Positions 10,288-18,410 of a stretch of DNA of 64,000 nt are shown in pieces; position 1 is the first letter of the stretch, and each line of letters opens with the position of its first letter. Source of the DNA: JANMZO01 sp963763135 (GTDB taxonomy: Bacteria; Actinomycetota; Acidimicrobiia; Acidimicrobiales; JANYDT01); assembly GCA_963763135.1 (NCBI GenBank), contig CAVXNJ010000003.1, forward strand, positions 400,977-464,976, written 5' to 3'. Below the pieces are notes generated by a model. The model saw nothing but the letters and a program-made list of their open reading frames with translations, did not search any database and was not told the origin of the DNA. The position numbers and the translations under genes were made by a program.

Positions 10288-11772
10288 ATGAACGCAGGAC
10301 CGAGTACGACCTCAAGAACCAGACGAGGTCGTTCCGATGGCGAAGCTTTTCTTTGGGTAAGCGTTGGAACCGTGTCGCTTCTGGCGTTCGGGCTCGCAAT
10401 TGCAGGGTTCTTCTTTCCCGTTCGTTCGAACTCCATCTCGGCATCGGGAGCGACCGCTGTTGCTGGAGCAACGACTGGTCCGACTCAGAAGGTCTCCGTG
10501 TTCCTGACCGAGTTTGCCGTCAAGCCATCGTCCATCGAGGTGGAGGCAGGTTCGATTCTGGAACTGGAGGTGACCAACTCTGGAACCATGGCCCATGACC
10601 TGAAGGTGAACGGGCTGACGGGTACGAAGATGCTTCAGCCGGGACGCTCCGAAACCGTCAAGGTCGGAGCGATCACCGCAGAAACGTTGGCGTGGTGCAC
10701 GGTGCCCGGACATAAGCAGGCCGGAATGGTTCTGCACATTCTGGCCAAGGGTGCGACCGCAGCCGCTCCAGCTGAGGCATCGGCGACAGCGTCGGCGAAG
10801 GGCTCCGGTATGGCCATGATGGCAGCGACCGGCACCGCCACCAACTCCGCGGCGGCCGCTCCATCCGATGCCACGATCGACTTCACCGCAACACCGGCGA
10901 AGGACTGGAAGCCGTTTGATCCGACGTTGGCCCCGGCTCCAGGCGGAACCGAGCACAAGGTCACGTTCCACGCGACCGAGAAGGTGATCGAAGTTGCGCC
11001 CGGAGTGCATCAGGAAATGTGGACGTTCAACAATCAGGTGCCAGGTCCGGTACTACGCGGACGCGTCGGTGACCTCTTCACGATCACGCTGGTGAACGAC
11101 GGCAAGATCGAACACTCCGTTGACTTTCACGCATCGAAGGTGGCGTGGAACGACGAGATGCGATCGATCAAACCCGGAGAGTCCCTCGTCTACCAGTACC
11201 AGGCGAAATTCGCCGGGATCTTCATGTACCACTGCGGAACCGGACCGGCGCTGCATCACATCGGCAACGGGATGTACGGCGCGGTTGTCATCGATCCGCC
11301 GACACTCGCTCCGGTCGATCATGAGTACCTGATTGTCCAGTCCGAGCTCTACACCGGTCCGGAAGGACAACCGGGCGATCTGGCGAAAATGCAGACGGTG
11401 GACTTTGACGCCGTGATGTTCAACGGTTACGTGAACCAGTACAAGTTTGCGCCGATTCGAGTCGAACCGAACCAGCGGATCCGGGTCTGGGTGCTCGATG
11501 CTGGACCGTCGGAGAACTCGTCGTTCCACATCGTCGGCACGATCTTCGACACGGTCTTCAAAGAAGGTACCTACCTGCTCCAACCGGACGCACGCCATGG
11601 TGGATCGCAAGCCCTGGATCTGCAGCCCGCACAGGGTGGTTTCGTGGAATTCAGCCTCGACGAAGCGGGCCTGTATCCGATCGTGACGCACAAGTTCTCG
11701 AATGTCGGCAAGGGCGCCCTCGGGCTGTTCCAGGCTGGTGAAGTCACCACACCCGTTCCGGCCGGGCACTAA
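10288..11772 (+). CDS. nirK: Copper-containing nitrite reductase with N-terminal cupredoxin domain
   Basis: The protein has 494 residues. One membrane anchor (about 21-43) is followed by a plastocyanin-like domain with type 1 copper ligands His103, Cys137, His142 and Met147. An Ala/Ser/Thr-rich linker (about 155-200) leads to two cupredoxin domains of NirK type. There, His276, Cys316, His324 and Met329 fit the type 1 site, and His281, His315 and His468 the type 2 site. Asp279 and His414 match the catalytic pair. The core motif is YHCGTGPALHHIGNGM. It should reduce nitrite to NO outside the membrane, and the extra domain may accept electrons. A multicopper oxidase is less likely because the motif set is that of NirK. 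Confidence 0.88.
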   Translation: MNAGPSTTSRTRRGRSDGEAFLWVSVGTVSLLAFGLAIAGFFFPVRSNSISASGATAVAGATTGPTQKVSVFLTEFAVKPSSIEVEAGSILELEVTNSGTMAHDLKVNGLTGTKMLQPGRSETVKVGAITAETLAWCTVPGHKQAGMVLHILAKGATAAAPAEASATASAKGSGMAMMAATGTATNSAAAAPSDATIDFTATPAKDWKPFDPTLAPAPGGTEHKVTFHATEKVIEVAPGVHQEMWTFNNQVPGPVLRGRVGDLFTITLVNDGKIEHSVDFHASKVAWNDEMRSIKPGESLVYQYQAKFAGIFMYHCGTGPALHHIGNGMYGAVVIDPPTLAPVDHEYLIVQSELYTGPEGQPGDLAKMQTVDFDAVMFNGYVNQYKFAPIRVEPNQRIRVWVLDAGPSENSSFHIVGTIFDTVFKEGTYLLQPDARHGGSQALDLQPAQGGFVEFSLDEAGLYPIVTHKFSNVGKGALGLFQAGEVTTPVPAGH

Positions 11773-11782
11773 GAGGGAACGG

Positions 11783-12193
11783 GTGAGGTTGGAAATAAGC
11801 AGGAGAGCAGAACTGGCCATTCGGGCGATGGTGTTCATCGGGTCGAGCAACGATCGGGTCAAGGCGCAGGCGCTCGCCGAGGTGCTCGAAACGACCACAG
11901 GCATGGTTCCGCAAATAGTCGGGCCACTGGTGAAAGCGGGCTGGGTTCGTTCGAACCCCGGCCCGCTTGGCGGTTATGAGAACGTGACCCGGATTGACCG
12001 GATCAGTGTTCTGCAGGTTATTGAGGAACTCGAAGGAGCGACTGACACCGGCAGATGTGTCGTGGCGAATCGCCCGTGCGACGCCTCAGCGCCGTGCACG
12101 CTTCACCACGCGTGGACGCCCGCACGGGCGCAGCTGGTTCGCTCGCTCGGCACGACAACGCTGGCGTCGCTCGTTGCGGGTCCAGCGGAGTAG
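11783..12193 (+). CDS. Rrf2-family regulator, NsrR-like, with three cysteines
   Basis: It has 136 residues from GTG 11783, preceded by an AGAGGGAAC ribosome site 10 bp after nirK. The winged-helix N-terminus (LEISRRAELAIRAMVF, then LAEVLETTTGMVPQIVGPLVKAGWV) is characteristic of Rrf2. Cys92, Cys99 and Cys105 (C-X6-C-X5-C) fit the iron-sulfur ligands of NsrR/IscR-type sensors. The position directly after nirK suggests an NO-responsive switch that binds the inverted repeat at 10241-10269. IscR or RsrR-like function cannot be excluded from sequence alone. Confidence 0.87.
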   Translation: MRLEISRRAELAIRAMVFIGSSNDRVKAQALAEVLETTTGMVPQIVGPLVKAGWVRSNPGPLGGYENVTRIDRISVLQVIEELEGATDTGRCVVANRPCDASAPCTLHHAWTPARAQLVRSLGTTTLASLVAGPAE

Positions 12194-12198
12194 ACGGC

Positions 12199-13188
12199 TC
12201 AGTTGCGGGGGAGCAGACCGAGAGCCTTGCGGGCTCGGGCCAGCGTCACCGACGCTACGGCCTCGGCCTGTTTCGCTCCGGTGTCGAGGGTCTCGCGCAC
12301 GTAGCCGGGGTCGGCGGTGAGCTCGGCGTACCGCTGCTGCATCGGGCGCAGACACTCGATCAACGCTGCTGCGGTATCGGCCTTGAGCGGTCCGTACTGC
12401 GTGTACTTCTCGGCGAGAACCTCCGGATTCGGCTCGCCGATCGACACGGCCAGGATGCTGAGAAGGTTGGACACCCCCGGTTTGTTGGCAATGTCGAAGC
12501 GGACTTCGCCGTCGGTGTCGGTCATCGCCCGCTTGATCTTCTTCTCGATCGACTTCGGGTCGTCGAGCACCCGGATGGTTCCGGCCTCGGAGTCCGACGA
12601 CTTGGACATCTTGTTCGTCGGGTTCTGAAGATCCATGATGCGGGCGCCGACTTTGGGTGTGGTGCCCTTCGGGACGACGAATGTCTGCCCGTATCGGCTG
12701 TTGAACCGCTGCGCGATGTCACGGGCGAGCTCGAGGTGCTGACGCTGGTCGTCGCCCACCGGGACTTCTTCGGCGTCGTAGAGCAGGATGTCGGCGGCCA
12801 TGAGCGACGGATAGGTGAGGAGGCCGGCGCCGATGAACTCGGTGCCCTGCTTCTGCGACTTGTCCTTGAACTGGGTCATGCGTTCCAGTTCACCGAGGCT
12901 GGTCTGGCAGGTGAGCAGCCAGCCCATTTCACTGTGCTCGCGCACGTGGCCCTGCACGAAGATCGTGCCGACCGCAGGATCGAGACCGGCGGCGAGAAGC
13001 ACGGTCGCCAACTCGGTGGTGCTTGCGAGGAGCGCCGCCGGATCCTGGGGAACGGTGAGGGCATGCAGGTCGACAATGCCGTGGAAGCTGTCGGCGGTCT
13101 GATCATCGACCCACCGCTTCACGGCCCCGAAGTAGTTGCCGAGGTGGACCTCGCCGGACGGTTGGATGCAGGAAAGCACACGAGCCAT
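12199..13188 (-). CDS. trpS: Tryptophanyl-tRNA synthetase
   Basis: This class I synthetase has 330 residues from ATG 13188; the open frame extends 13 codons upstream without family similarity. The HIGH-equivalent is PSGEVHLGNYFGA and the KMSKS motif is NKMSKSSDSEAG. The middle carries the tryptophan pocket segment LTYPSLMAADILLYDAEEVPVG. The gene is convergent with the Rrf2 gene, whose stop is only 5 bp away, and divergent from scpA. Confidence 0.97.
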   Translation of the reverse strand: MARVLSCIQPSGEVHLGNYFGAVKRWVDDQTADSFHGIVDLHALTVPQDPAALLASTTELATVLLAAGLDPAVGTIFVQGHVREHSEMGWLLTCQTSLGELERMTQFKDKSQKQGTEFIGAGLLTYPSLMAADILLYDAEEVPVGDDQRQHLELARDIAQRFNSRYGQTFVVPKGTTPKVGARIMDLQNPTNKMSKSSDSEAGTIRVLDDPKSIEKKIKRAMTDTDGEVRFDIANKPGVSNLLSILAVSIGEPNPEVLAEKYTQYGPLKADTAAALIECLRPMQQRYAELTADPGYVRETLDTGAKQAEAVASVTLARARKALGLLPRN

Positions 13189-13246
13189 AAGGGTCCCCAG
13201 CTTAGGCCGGGAAGCGGTACCGCCCACCCCGAGTATTCTCTTCGGC

Positions 13247-14192
13247 GTGGCTTACGCAGTTTCGACCCCGGTCTACGAGGGGCCCTTCGACCTTCTGCTC
13301 CACTTGATCACCAAAGAACAGGTCGACCTCTACGAAATCAGCCTGTCGCGCGATCGTCGACGCGTTTCTGCAGGAAATCGACCGTATGCAGACGCTCGAC
13401 CTGGAAATTGCCACCGAATTTCTGCTGATTGCCGCAACGCTCGTCGAGCTGAAACTCCGCCGGCTGCTCCCGGAGCGGGCCAGCGTCGAAATGGACGAAG
13501 AACTCGGTCTGCTCGAGGAGCGCGACCTGCTCCTCGCCAAACTCCTTGAGTACCAGACGTTCCGTCATGCCGCCCACGCCATGCGCCTCATGGAACAGCG
13601 GGCCGGTCAGTCTTTTCCTCGCACCAACGTGGCCGACGAGCGGTTCACGAACCTCACGCCCGACCTGTTGGCGAGCGTCACACCCGAACAACTCCGTGCG
13701 GCGTTTCTGCGGGCGCTGCGCCGTGAAGCCATACCGAAGGTCGAGCCGAAGGTCCGTCTTGACCACGTGACCGACGTCCGGCACACGGTCTCCGACGCCG
13801 TCAACGAGTTCGCCACGAAACTTCCGCTCCTGGGCCGCTCCACGTTTCGGGAACTCACGAGTACCTGTACCGAGACGATCGAGATAATCGTGCGGTTTCT
13901 GGCCGTTCTCGAGTTGTTCAAGCAGGGATGGATCGACGTCGATCAGGCCGGCAACTTCGGAGAAATGAACATCATCTGGCAGCCCGACGGTCCGGAGAAC
14001 GACGTGGTTGCGTCAACGGTTGTAGCGCTGGCCACCGGTCCAATCGACGACACCATGGAAGAGGATCCCGACGACCTCGAAGCCGAAGAAGAGCTCGAGT
14101 TGGCGTTGGCCAAAGTTCGAGCCGAAGCCGCCGCATCGCCCGAATCCAATGCCGATCCGCTGCCGTTCGCCGTTGACGATTACGACGGCTGA
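13247..14192 (+). CDS. scpA: Segregation and condensation protein A, interrupted by a +1 frameshift
   Basis: The N-terminal piece starts at GTG 13247 and reads YEGPFDLLLHLITKEQVDLYEISLS, the classic kleisin N-terminus. The frame then breaks at about 13346-13352, in the run tgtcgcgcgatcg. Dropping one base there restores the family sequence (AIVDAFLQEIDRMQTLDLEIATEFL), which continues in frame to 14192. The total is 946 bp, or 3n+1, giving about 314 residues if repaired. ScpA bridges SMC heads with ScpB in chromosome condensation. Intact scpB and rluB follow. The break is either a sequencing indel or a real mutation; I see no slippery sequence. Confidence 0.9.
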
Positions 14193-14228
14193 GCCTTTCA
14201 CGGCCTGCCAATGACGAAGGAACCGCAC

Positions 14229-14975
14229 ATGAGTGACATGCACGAGAATCGCGAGAACCTGAACCCGGTCGACGACGCGCGCCCGCGAACCGAGTCGGTC
14301 CGCGCCATCGAGGCGATCCTGATGGTGGCCGACGAGCCGGTGACCCCCCAGATCCTTGGTGAGTTGCTCGAAATGAATCCGCTTCAGGTCGAAGCCATCT
14401 GCGACGAGCTTCGCGAGGCCTACGAAATCGAAGAGCGAGGATTCATGCTGGTGCGGGTGGCGGGAGGCTACCGGTACCAGAGCCACCCGAGCCTCGCCGG
14501 CTATGTCGAAAAGTTCGTGCTCGAAGGTCAGGCGGCCCGGATGTCCGCTGCCGCGCTCGAAACACTGGCAATCGTGGCCTACAAGCAGCCGATTTCGCGG
14601 GCGCAGGTTGCGGCGATCCGTGGCGTGAACGTCGACGGCACGATGCGCACGCTCGTGCAACGGGGATACGTCGCCGAAGTCGCGACGGATCCGGGACCCG
14701 GACAGGCCACGCTGTTCGGCACCACGTCGCTGTTCCTGGCGAACCTGGGATTGGACACCATTCATCAACTGCCTCCGCTCGGAGACCTCGTGCCGGGAGC
14801 CGACATCATGGAAGCGCTCGAAGCGAGCCTGTCGATCGACGGCGAGACCGGTCGTCCGGTACGCACGTCAGCGGGCCGCGCCGCAGCCACGTCGACGAAG
14901 GACACGGAAGCGCCCGCCGACGAGATGGCAGTTGCCGCCGACCATGCCGGTCCGAGCGAAGCCGACGCAACGTGA
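14229..14975 (+). CDS. scpB: Segregation and condensation protein B
   Basis: The protein has 248 residues from ATG 14229, which has an AAGGA site at a good distance; ATG 14211 in frame lacks one. Two winged-helix domains are visible: SVRAIEAILMVADEPVTPQ near the start, and LETLAIVAYKQPISRAQ followed by the conserved RGVNVDGTMRTLVQRGYV. It pairs with ScpA and SMC. The C-terminal ~60 residues are acidic, Ala-rich and probably disordered. It overlaps rluB by 4 bp. Confidence 0.95.
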   Translation: MSDMHENRENLNPVDDARPRTESVRAIEAILMVADEPVTPQILGELLEMNPLQVEAICDELREAYEIEERGFMLVRVAGGYRYQSHPSLAGYVEKFVLEGQAARMSAAALETLAIVAYKQPISRAQVAAIRGVNVDGTMRTLVQRGYVAEVATDPGPGQATLFGTTSLFLANLGLDTIHQLPPLGDLVPGADIMEALEASLSIDGETGRPVRTSAGRAAATSTKDTEAPADEMAVAADHAGPSEADAT

Positions 14976-16006
14976 GCGACGACGGGTTCGACGGGGATCC
15001 GATTGACGAGGTGACTGACGACGAGGTGACCGACGACGAGGTGACTGACGACGAGGTGACTGACGGGGATCCGCTTGACGAGGAGTTCGACGAGATTGAA
15101 GACCTCGAGTTCAACGTCGAATTCGACGACGACGAGATCCCAACAAATGAGCGTGCGGTAGCACCCCGTAACCAGCAGCCCCGTTCGCGCTCGGGCTCGG
15201 CCTCGTTGAGCATCGACGAGATGTTCGACTTTCTCCCCAAACCGACGGGTCTGAGCGACGGTGAGCGCCTCCAGAAGGTGCTGTCTCGAGCGGGAATCGG
15301 CAGTCGGCGGGCATGTGAGATTCTCATAGAGGCGCGCCGGGTTCGGGTCAACGGTGAATTGGCGGTGCTCGGACGCCGGGTCGACCCGGAGAAGGACCTC
15401 GTGACCCTCGACGGTGCGCCGGTCGGGATCCGCGAAGGTCTCGTGTATTACCTGCTCAACAAGCCTCGCGGCGTGGTCACGACAGCCGACGATCCTCAGG
15501 GACGCGAGACGGTCGTGCAACTTGTGCCGGCTGAGCCTCGGGTATATCCGGTTGGTCGGCTCGACTACGACACGGAAGGCCTCCTGTTGCTCACGAACGA
15601 CGGCGAGTTGGCCCACCGACTCACCCACCCGTCGTACGGCGTCAAGAAGGAGTACCTCGCGGAAGTCGAGGGCTCGGTCTCATCGTCGTCGGTCCGGGCG
15701 TTGCGCGACGGCATCGAACTCGAAGACGGCCTGACGGCGCCCGCTGAGGTATCGCGTGTGGCTCCGAACCTCGTGCGAATCGTCATCCACGAAGGCCGAA
15801 ATCGGCAGGTTCGACGCATGCTTGAAGCTGTTGGAAACCCGGTAATCCGGCTGGCGCGCACGCGGATCGACAAATTGTCTGACCGGTCGCTGCGCCCCGG
15901 GGAATGGCGTCATCTTCGGCCGGAAGAGGTTCGGATGCTGGCGGCGGCGGTGAAAGGCACCCGACAACAGCGTCGGCATCCCGAATCGACCGATACGCCG
16001 GAATAG
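14972..16006 (+). CDS. rluB: Pseudouridine synthase, RluB/RsuA family, with acidic repeat tail at N-terminus
   Basis: It has 344 residues. The first ~90 residues are very acidic and start with four DEVTD repeats. An S4 domain follows (RLQKVLSRAGIGSRRACEILI), then the catalytic core LLNKPRGVVTTADDPQGR and the active-site motif VGRLDYDTEGLLLLTNDGE, whose first Asp is the catalytic residue. The enzyme should isomerise a uridine in 23S rRNA. The overlap with scpB is the conserved actinobacterial order. The acidic extension is not part of the usual family domain. Confidence 0.94.
   Translation: MSDDGFDGDPIDEVTDDEVTDDEVTDDEVTDGDPLDEEFDEIEDLEFNVEFDDDEIPTNERAVAPRNQQPRSRSGSASLSIDEMFDFLPKPTGLSDGERLQKVLSRAGIGSRRACEILIEARRVRVNGELAVLGRRVDPEKDLVTLDGAPVGIREGLVYYLLNKPRGVVTTADDPQGRETVVQLVPAEPRVYPVGRLDYDTEGLLLLTNDGELAHRLTHPSYGVKKEYLAEVEGSVSSSSVRALRDGIELEDGLTAPAEVSRVAPNLVRIVIHEGRNRQVRRMLEAVGNPVIRLARTRIDKLSDRSLRPGEWRHLRPEEVRMLAAAVKGTRQQRRHPESTDTPE
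15005..15064 (+). repeat. Four 15-bp tandem repeats inside rluB
   Basis: The unit GACGAGGTGACTGAC occurs four times in a row with a single C/T difference, encoding DEVTD four times. The array is flanked on both sides by GGGGATCCG plus TTGACGAG, as if it had expanded within a larger duplication. Length changes by slippage would stay in frame. Confidence 0.9.
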
Positions 16007-16082
16007 GGCGGTCGGCCCGTTTCGGCAAGGGTGATCCTGAAGGCCCTTTCAGAAATGACCCTCGCTTGTTACCGTGTTTCCC

Positions 16083-17282
16083 GTGAGCCACTCTCCGCGC
16101 GTGTCCGAACTTGAAAATGCCGTAGCCGCCGATCCCAACCGTCGTTCGCTCCGTCTTCGTCTGGCAACTGCCTACATCGACGAAGGCTGCCCCGACAAGG
16201 CACTGGAGCAGGTTCGTAGTGTTCTCAGTTCGCGGCCTTCCGATATCGAGGCTCTTGGCATCGGCGCCATGGCTGCCGCGCTTGCCGGCGACAACCTGGG
16301 TTCCGATGCCTTTGTCGGGGCCCTTTCGGCGGCTCAGCGAATCGGTGGACCCTCGGTCGTGCAGCGCAATGACTCGTTGACCTCGGTGTCGTCGAGCCTT
16401 GACGTCGTTGTTCCGTTGATCTCGATGGCCGACGTCGACGGAATGTTCGACGAAAAGCATCGCCTCGAACTGAACGTCATCCGTCCGTTTCGGATGCGTA
16501 ACGCCCCACGCTCGGAGCGAAGTTCAGCGATGCCCGTCGCCTCGGGAACCATGCTGTTCGGGCCCAAACACGTCAGCAAGTCGTATCTGGCCCATGCGCT
16601 CGCCGGCGAAATGCACACCAACATCATTTCGGTGGACCTGGCGGTGGTGGCCGACCCGTGGGGATCGCCCAGTGCCGGCGTGATCACCGAGGCATTCCGC
16701 CTCGCCGCCGAGCACGCCCCGTGCCTCATTTTTCTCGACAACGTCGAGGCCATCAGCCATCGCCGCCTGCGCTACGTGCCGGAAGGGCGCGAGCGGATGG
16801 CTGAACTCGAAGAAGCACTCGATACGCACGATCCCAACCGGGTTGTCGTGGTAGGTGCCACGTCCGTGCCGTGGATGATTCCGACCGGCCTTCGACGCCC
16901 GGGTCGCTTCACCCGGATGGTTCTCGTCGGCCCACCCGATCTCGAGGCCCGGACCGCAACGCTGCACCGCTATTTCCGCAATCGGATGATCAACGTGTCG
17001 GCTGACCTGCGGCAGATTGCCGCCGGAACCGAGGGCTGTACCAACCACGACCTTCGCAGCATCGCTGCGGTCGCCGCGGCCTTGACGCTGGCGGCCATGT
17101 CCGACGGTGGCCCGGCGCCGGCGGTAGGAATTCCCGAGCTGATCCAGGCGTCATCGGTGCTGCCCCGGTCGGGTTGGGACTGGTTCGACACCGCGTACAA
17201 CTGCCCGGAGTTCACCGACGACTCGTCGGAATTCGACCCGATGTTCGACTACATCAGAAGGCACATTCGACGCGTGGGCTAG
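16083..17282 (+). CDS. TPR-containing AAA-family protein with degenerate Walker motifs
   Basis: The protein has about 399 residues from GTG 16083 (GTG 16074 also possible). Residues ~5-75 resemble TPR repeats (RLRLATAYIDEGCPDKALEQV). The C-terminal two thirds follow the AAA layout: a P-loop position LFGPKHVSKSYLAHALAGE, a Walker B position CLIFLDNVEAI, a sensor-like VVVVGATSVPW and the LRRPGRFTRMVLVGPPD arginine-finger segment of Cdc48-like proteins. The P-loop lacks its last Gly (Ser instead) and Walker B has Asp-Asn rather than Asp-Glu. It may bind ATP weakly or act as a scaffold. It sits between rluB and tyrA. Confidence 0.75.
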   Translation: MSHSPRVSELENAVAADPNRRSLRLRLATAYIDEGCPDKALEQVRSVLSSRPSDIEALGIGAMAAALAGDNLGSDAFVGALSAAQRIGGPSVVQRNDSLTSVSSSLDVVVPLISMADVDGMFDEKHRLELNVIRPFRMRNAPRSERSSAMPVASGTMLFGPKHVSKSYLAHALAGEMHTNIISVDLAVVADPWGSPSAGVITEAFRLAAEHAPCLIFLDNVEAISHRRLRYVPEGRERMAELEEALDTHDPNRVVVVGATSVPWMIPTGLRRPGRFTRMVLVGPPDLEARTATLHRYFRNRMINVSADLRQIAAGTEGCTNHDLRSIAAVAAALTLAAMSDGGPAPAVGIPELIQASSVLPRSGWDWFDTAYNCPEFTDDSSEFDPMFDYIRRHIRRVG

Positions 17283-17309
17283 CCGCTCGGGCCGGTAGCA
17301 TCGTGCACC

Positions 17310-18410
17310 GTGTCTGAAGTCCCCGCAACTGCATCGCAAACGCCAGTCTCACCCGGACGGGCCGTGATCATCGGGGCCGGGTTGATGGGCGGAAGCGTCG
17401 CCATGGCGCTGCGAGCGCAAGGTTGGTTTGTCTCCGGCGTCGACCGGGTCGAGGCGACGTGTCGGCGCGGCGTTGAACTCGGGGCGTTCGACGCGATCGG
17501 GCCCGACCCAACCGCTGACCTCACGTTCGTCTGCACACCCGTGCTGTCAGTCGCCGAGATCGCGTTAGAGGCCCTGAGTCATGGCGGAATTGTCACCGAC
17601 ATCGGGAGCGTGAAAGCGCCGATCGTGGCCGCCGTTGACCATCCGCGATTCATTGGCGGTCATCCGATGGCGGGCTCGGAACAGGACGGGATCGAAGGGT
17701 CCGACCCGACGATGTTCCAGGGTCGCACGTGGGTCCTGACCCCGACACCCAAGACCGACTCCCAGGCCTTTGCCACGCTCTACGCCGTGATTTCGGCCAT
17801 GGGGGCTCAAGTCGTTTCGGTTCCACCGGAGCGCCACGACGAGCTGGTTGCGGTTGTCTCGCACGTACCGCACCTGACGGCATCGACACTTATGGGCGTG
17901 GCGGCCGACGGAGCCGAGGAACATGCGGCCCTTCTCAGGTTGGCGGCCGGCGGGTTCCGTGACATGACCCGCATCGCGGCGGGGCATCCCGCGATCTGGA
18001 TGGACATCTGTTCGGCGAACCGTTCGGCAATCGTGTCGGTGCTCGATCGTTTGATCGGCGAACTCTCGGCCGTACGCACGATCGTCGATTCCGAGGACCG
18101 CCCGGCGTTGCTCAACCGCCTCGAACGGGCACGGGTTGCACGCCTCAACCTCCCGGTCGGTGCGCCTCCTCCGGCAGATCTCGTCGAGTTTCGTATCCCG
18201 ATTCCGGACCGTCCCGGGTTCATCGCCGAGATCTCGACACTAGCCAGCGAACTCGGTGTCAACATCTTCGACATCGAGATCAGCCACTCGATGGAAGGCG
18301 GCGGCGGTGTTCTCGTGGCGATCGTGGCGGCGTCGTACGCCGACCTGCTTCGAGGGGGCCTCGTGGCCCGCGGCTTCCGGTCCTCGGTGATCCGACTCGA
18401 GTCGAAGTGA
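17310..18410 (+). CDS. tyrA: Prephenate dehydrogenase with C-terminal ACT domain
   Basis: This 366-residue enzyme starts at GTG 17310. The NAD-binding motif IIGAGLMGGSVAMAL opens the Rossmann domain. TDIGSVK and GGHPMAGSEQDGIEGS are the conserved prephenate/arogenate dehydrogenase motifs. The last ~75 residues (FRIPIPDRPGFIAEISTLA) form an ACT domain, suggesting feedback control by an aromatic amino acid. It converts prephenate to 4-hydroxyphenylpyruvate in tyrosine synthesis. Its stop overlaps the aroA GTG start by 4 bp. Confidence 0.94.
   Translation: MSEVPATASQTPVSPGRAVIIGAGLMGGSVAMALRAQGWFVSGVDRVEATCRRGVELGAFDAIGPDPTADLTFVCTPVLSVAEIALEALSHGGIVTDIGSVKAPIVAAVDHPRFIGGHPMAGSEQDGIEGSDPTMFQGRTWVLTPTPKTDSQAFATLYAVISAMGAQVVSVPPERHDELVAVVSHVPHLTASTLMGVAADGAEEHAALLRLAAGGFRDMTRIAAGHPAIWMDICSANRSAIVSVLDRLIGELSAVRTIVDSEDRPALLNRLERARVARLNLPVGAPPPADLVEFRIPIPDRPGFIAEISTLASELGVNIFDIEISHSMEGGGGVLVAIVAASYADLLRGGLVARGFRSSVIRLESK

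Noticed and set aside
13340..13390. Programmed ribosomal frameshift in scpA
   Set aside because: No slippery heptamer or stimulatory structure is apparent, and ScpA is not known to use one.
12055..13428. 457-codon plus-strand frame opposite trpS
   Set aside because: It is a GC-bias shadow: the minus strand encodes a complete TrpS with HIGH and KMSKS motifs, and the plus frame has no family content.
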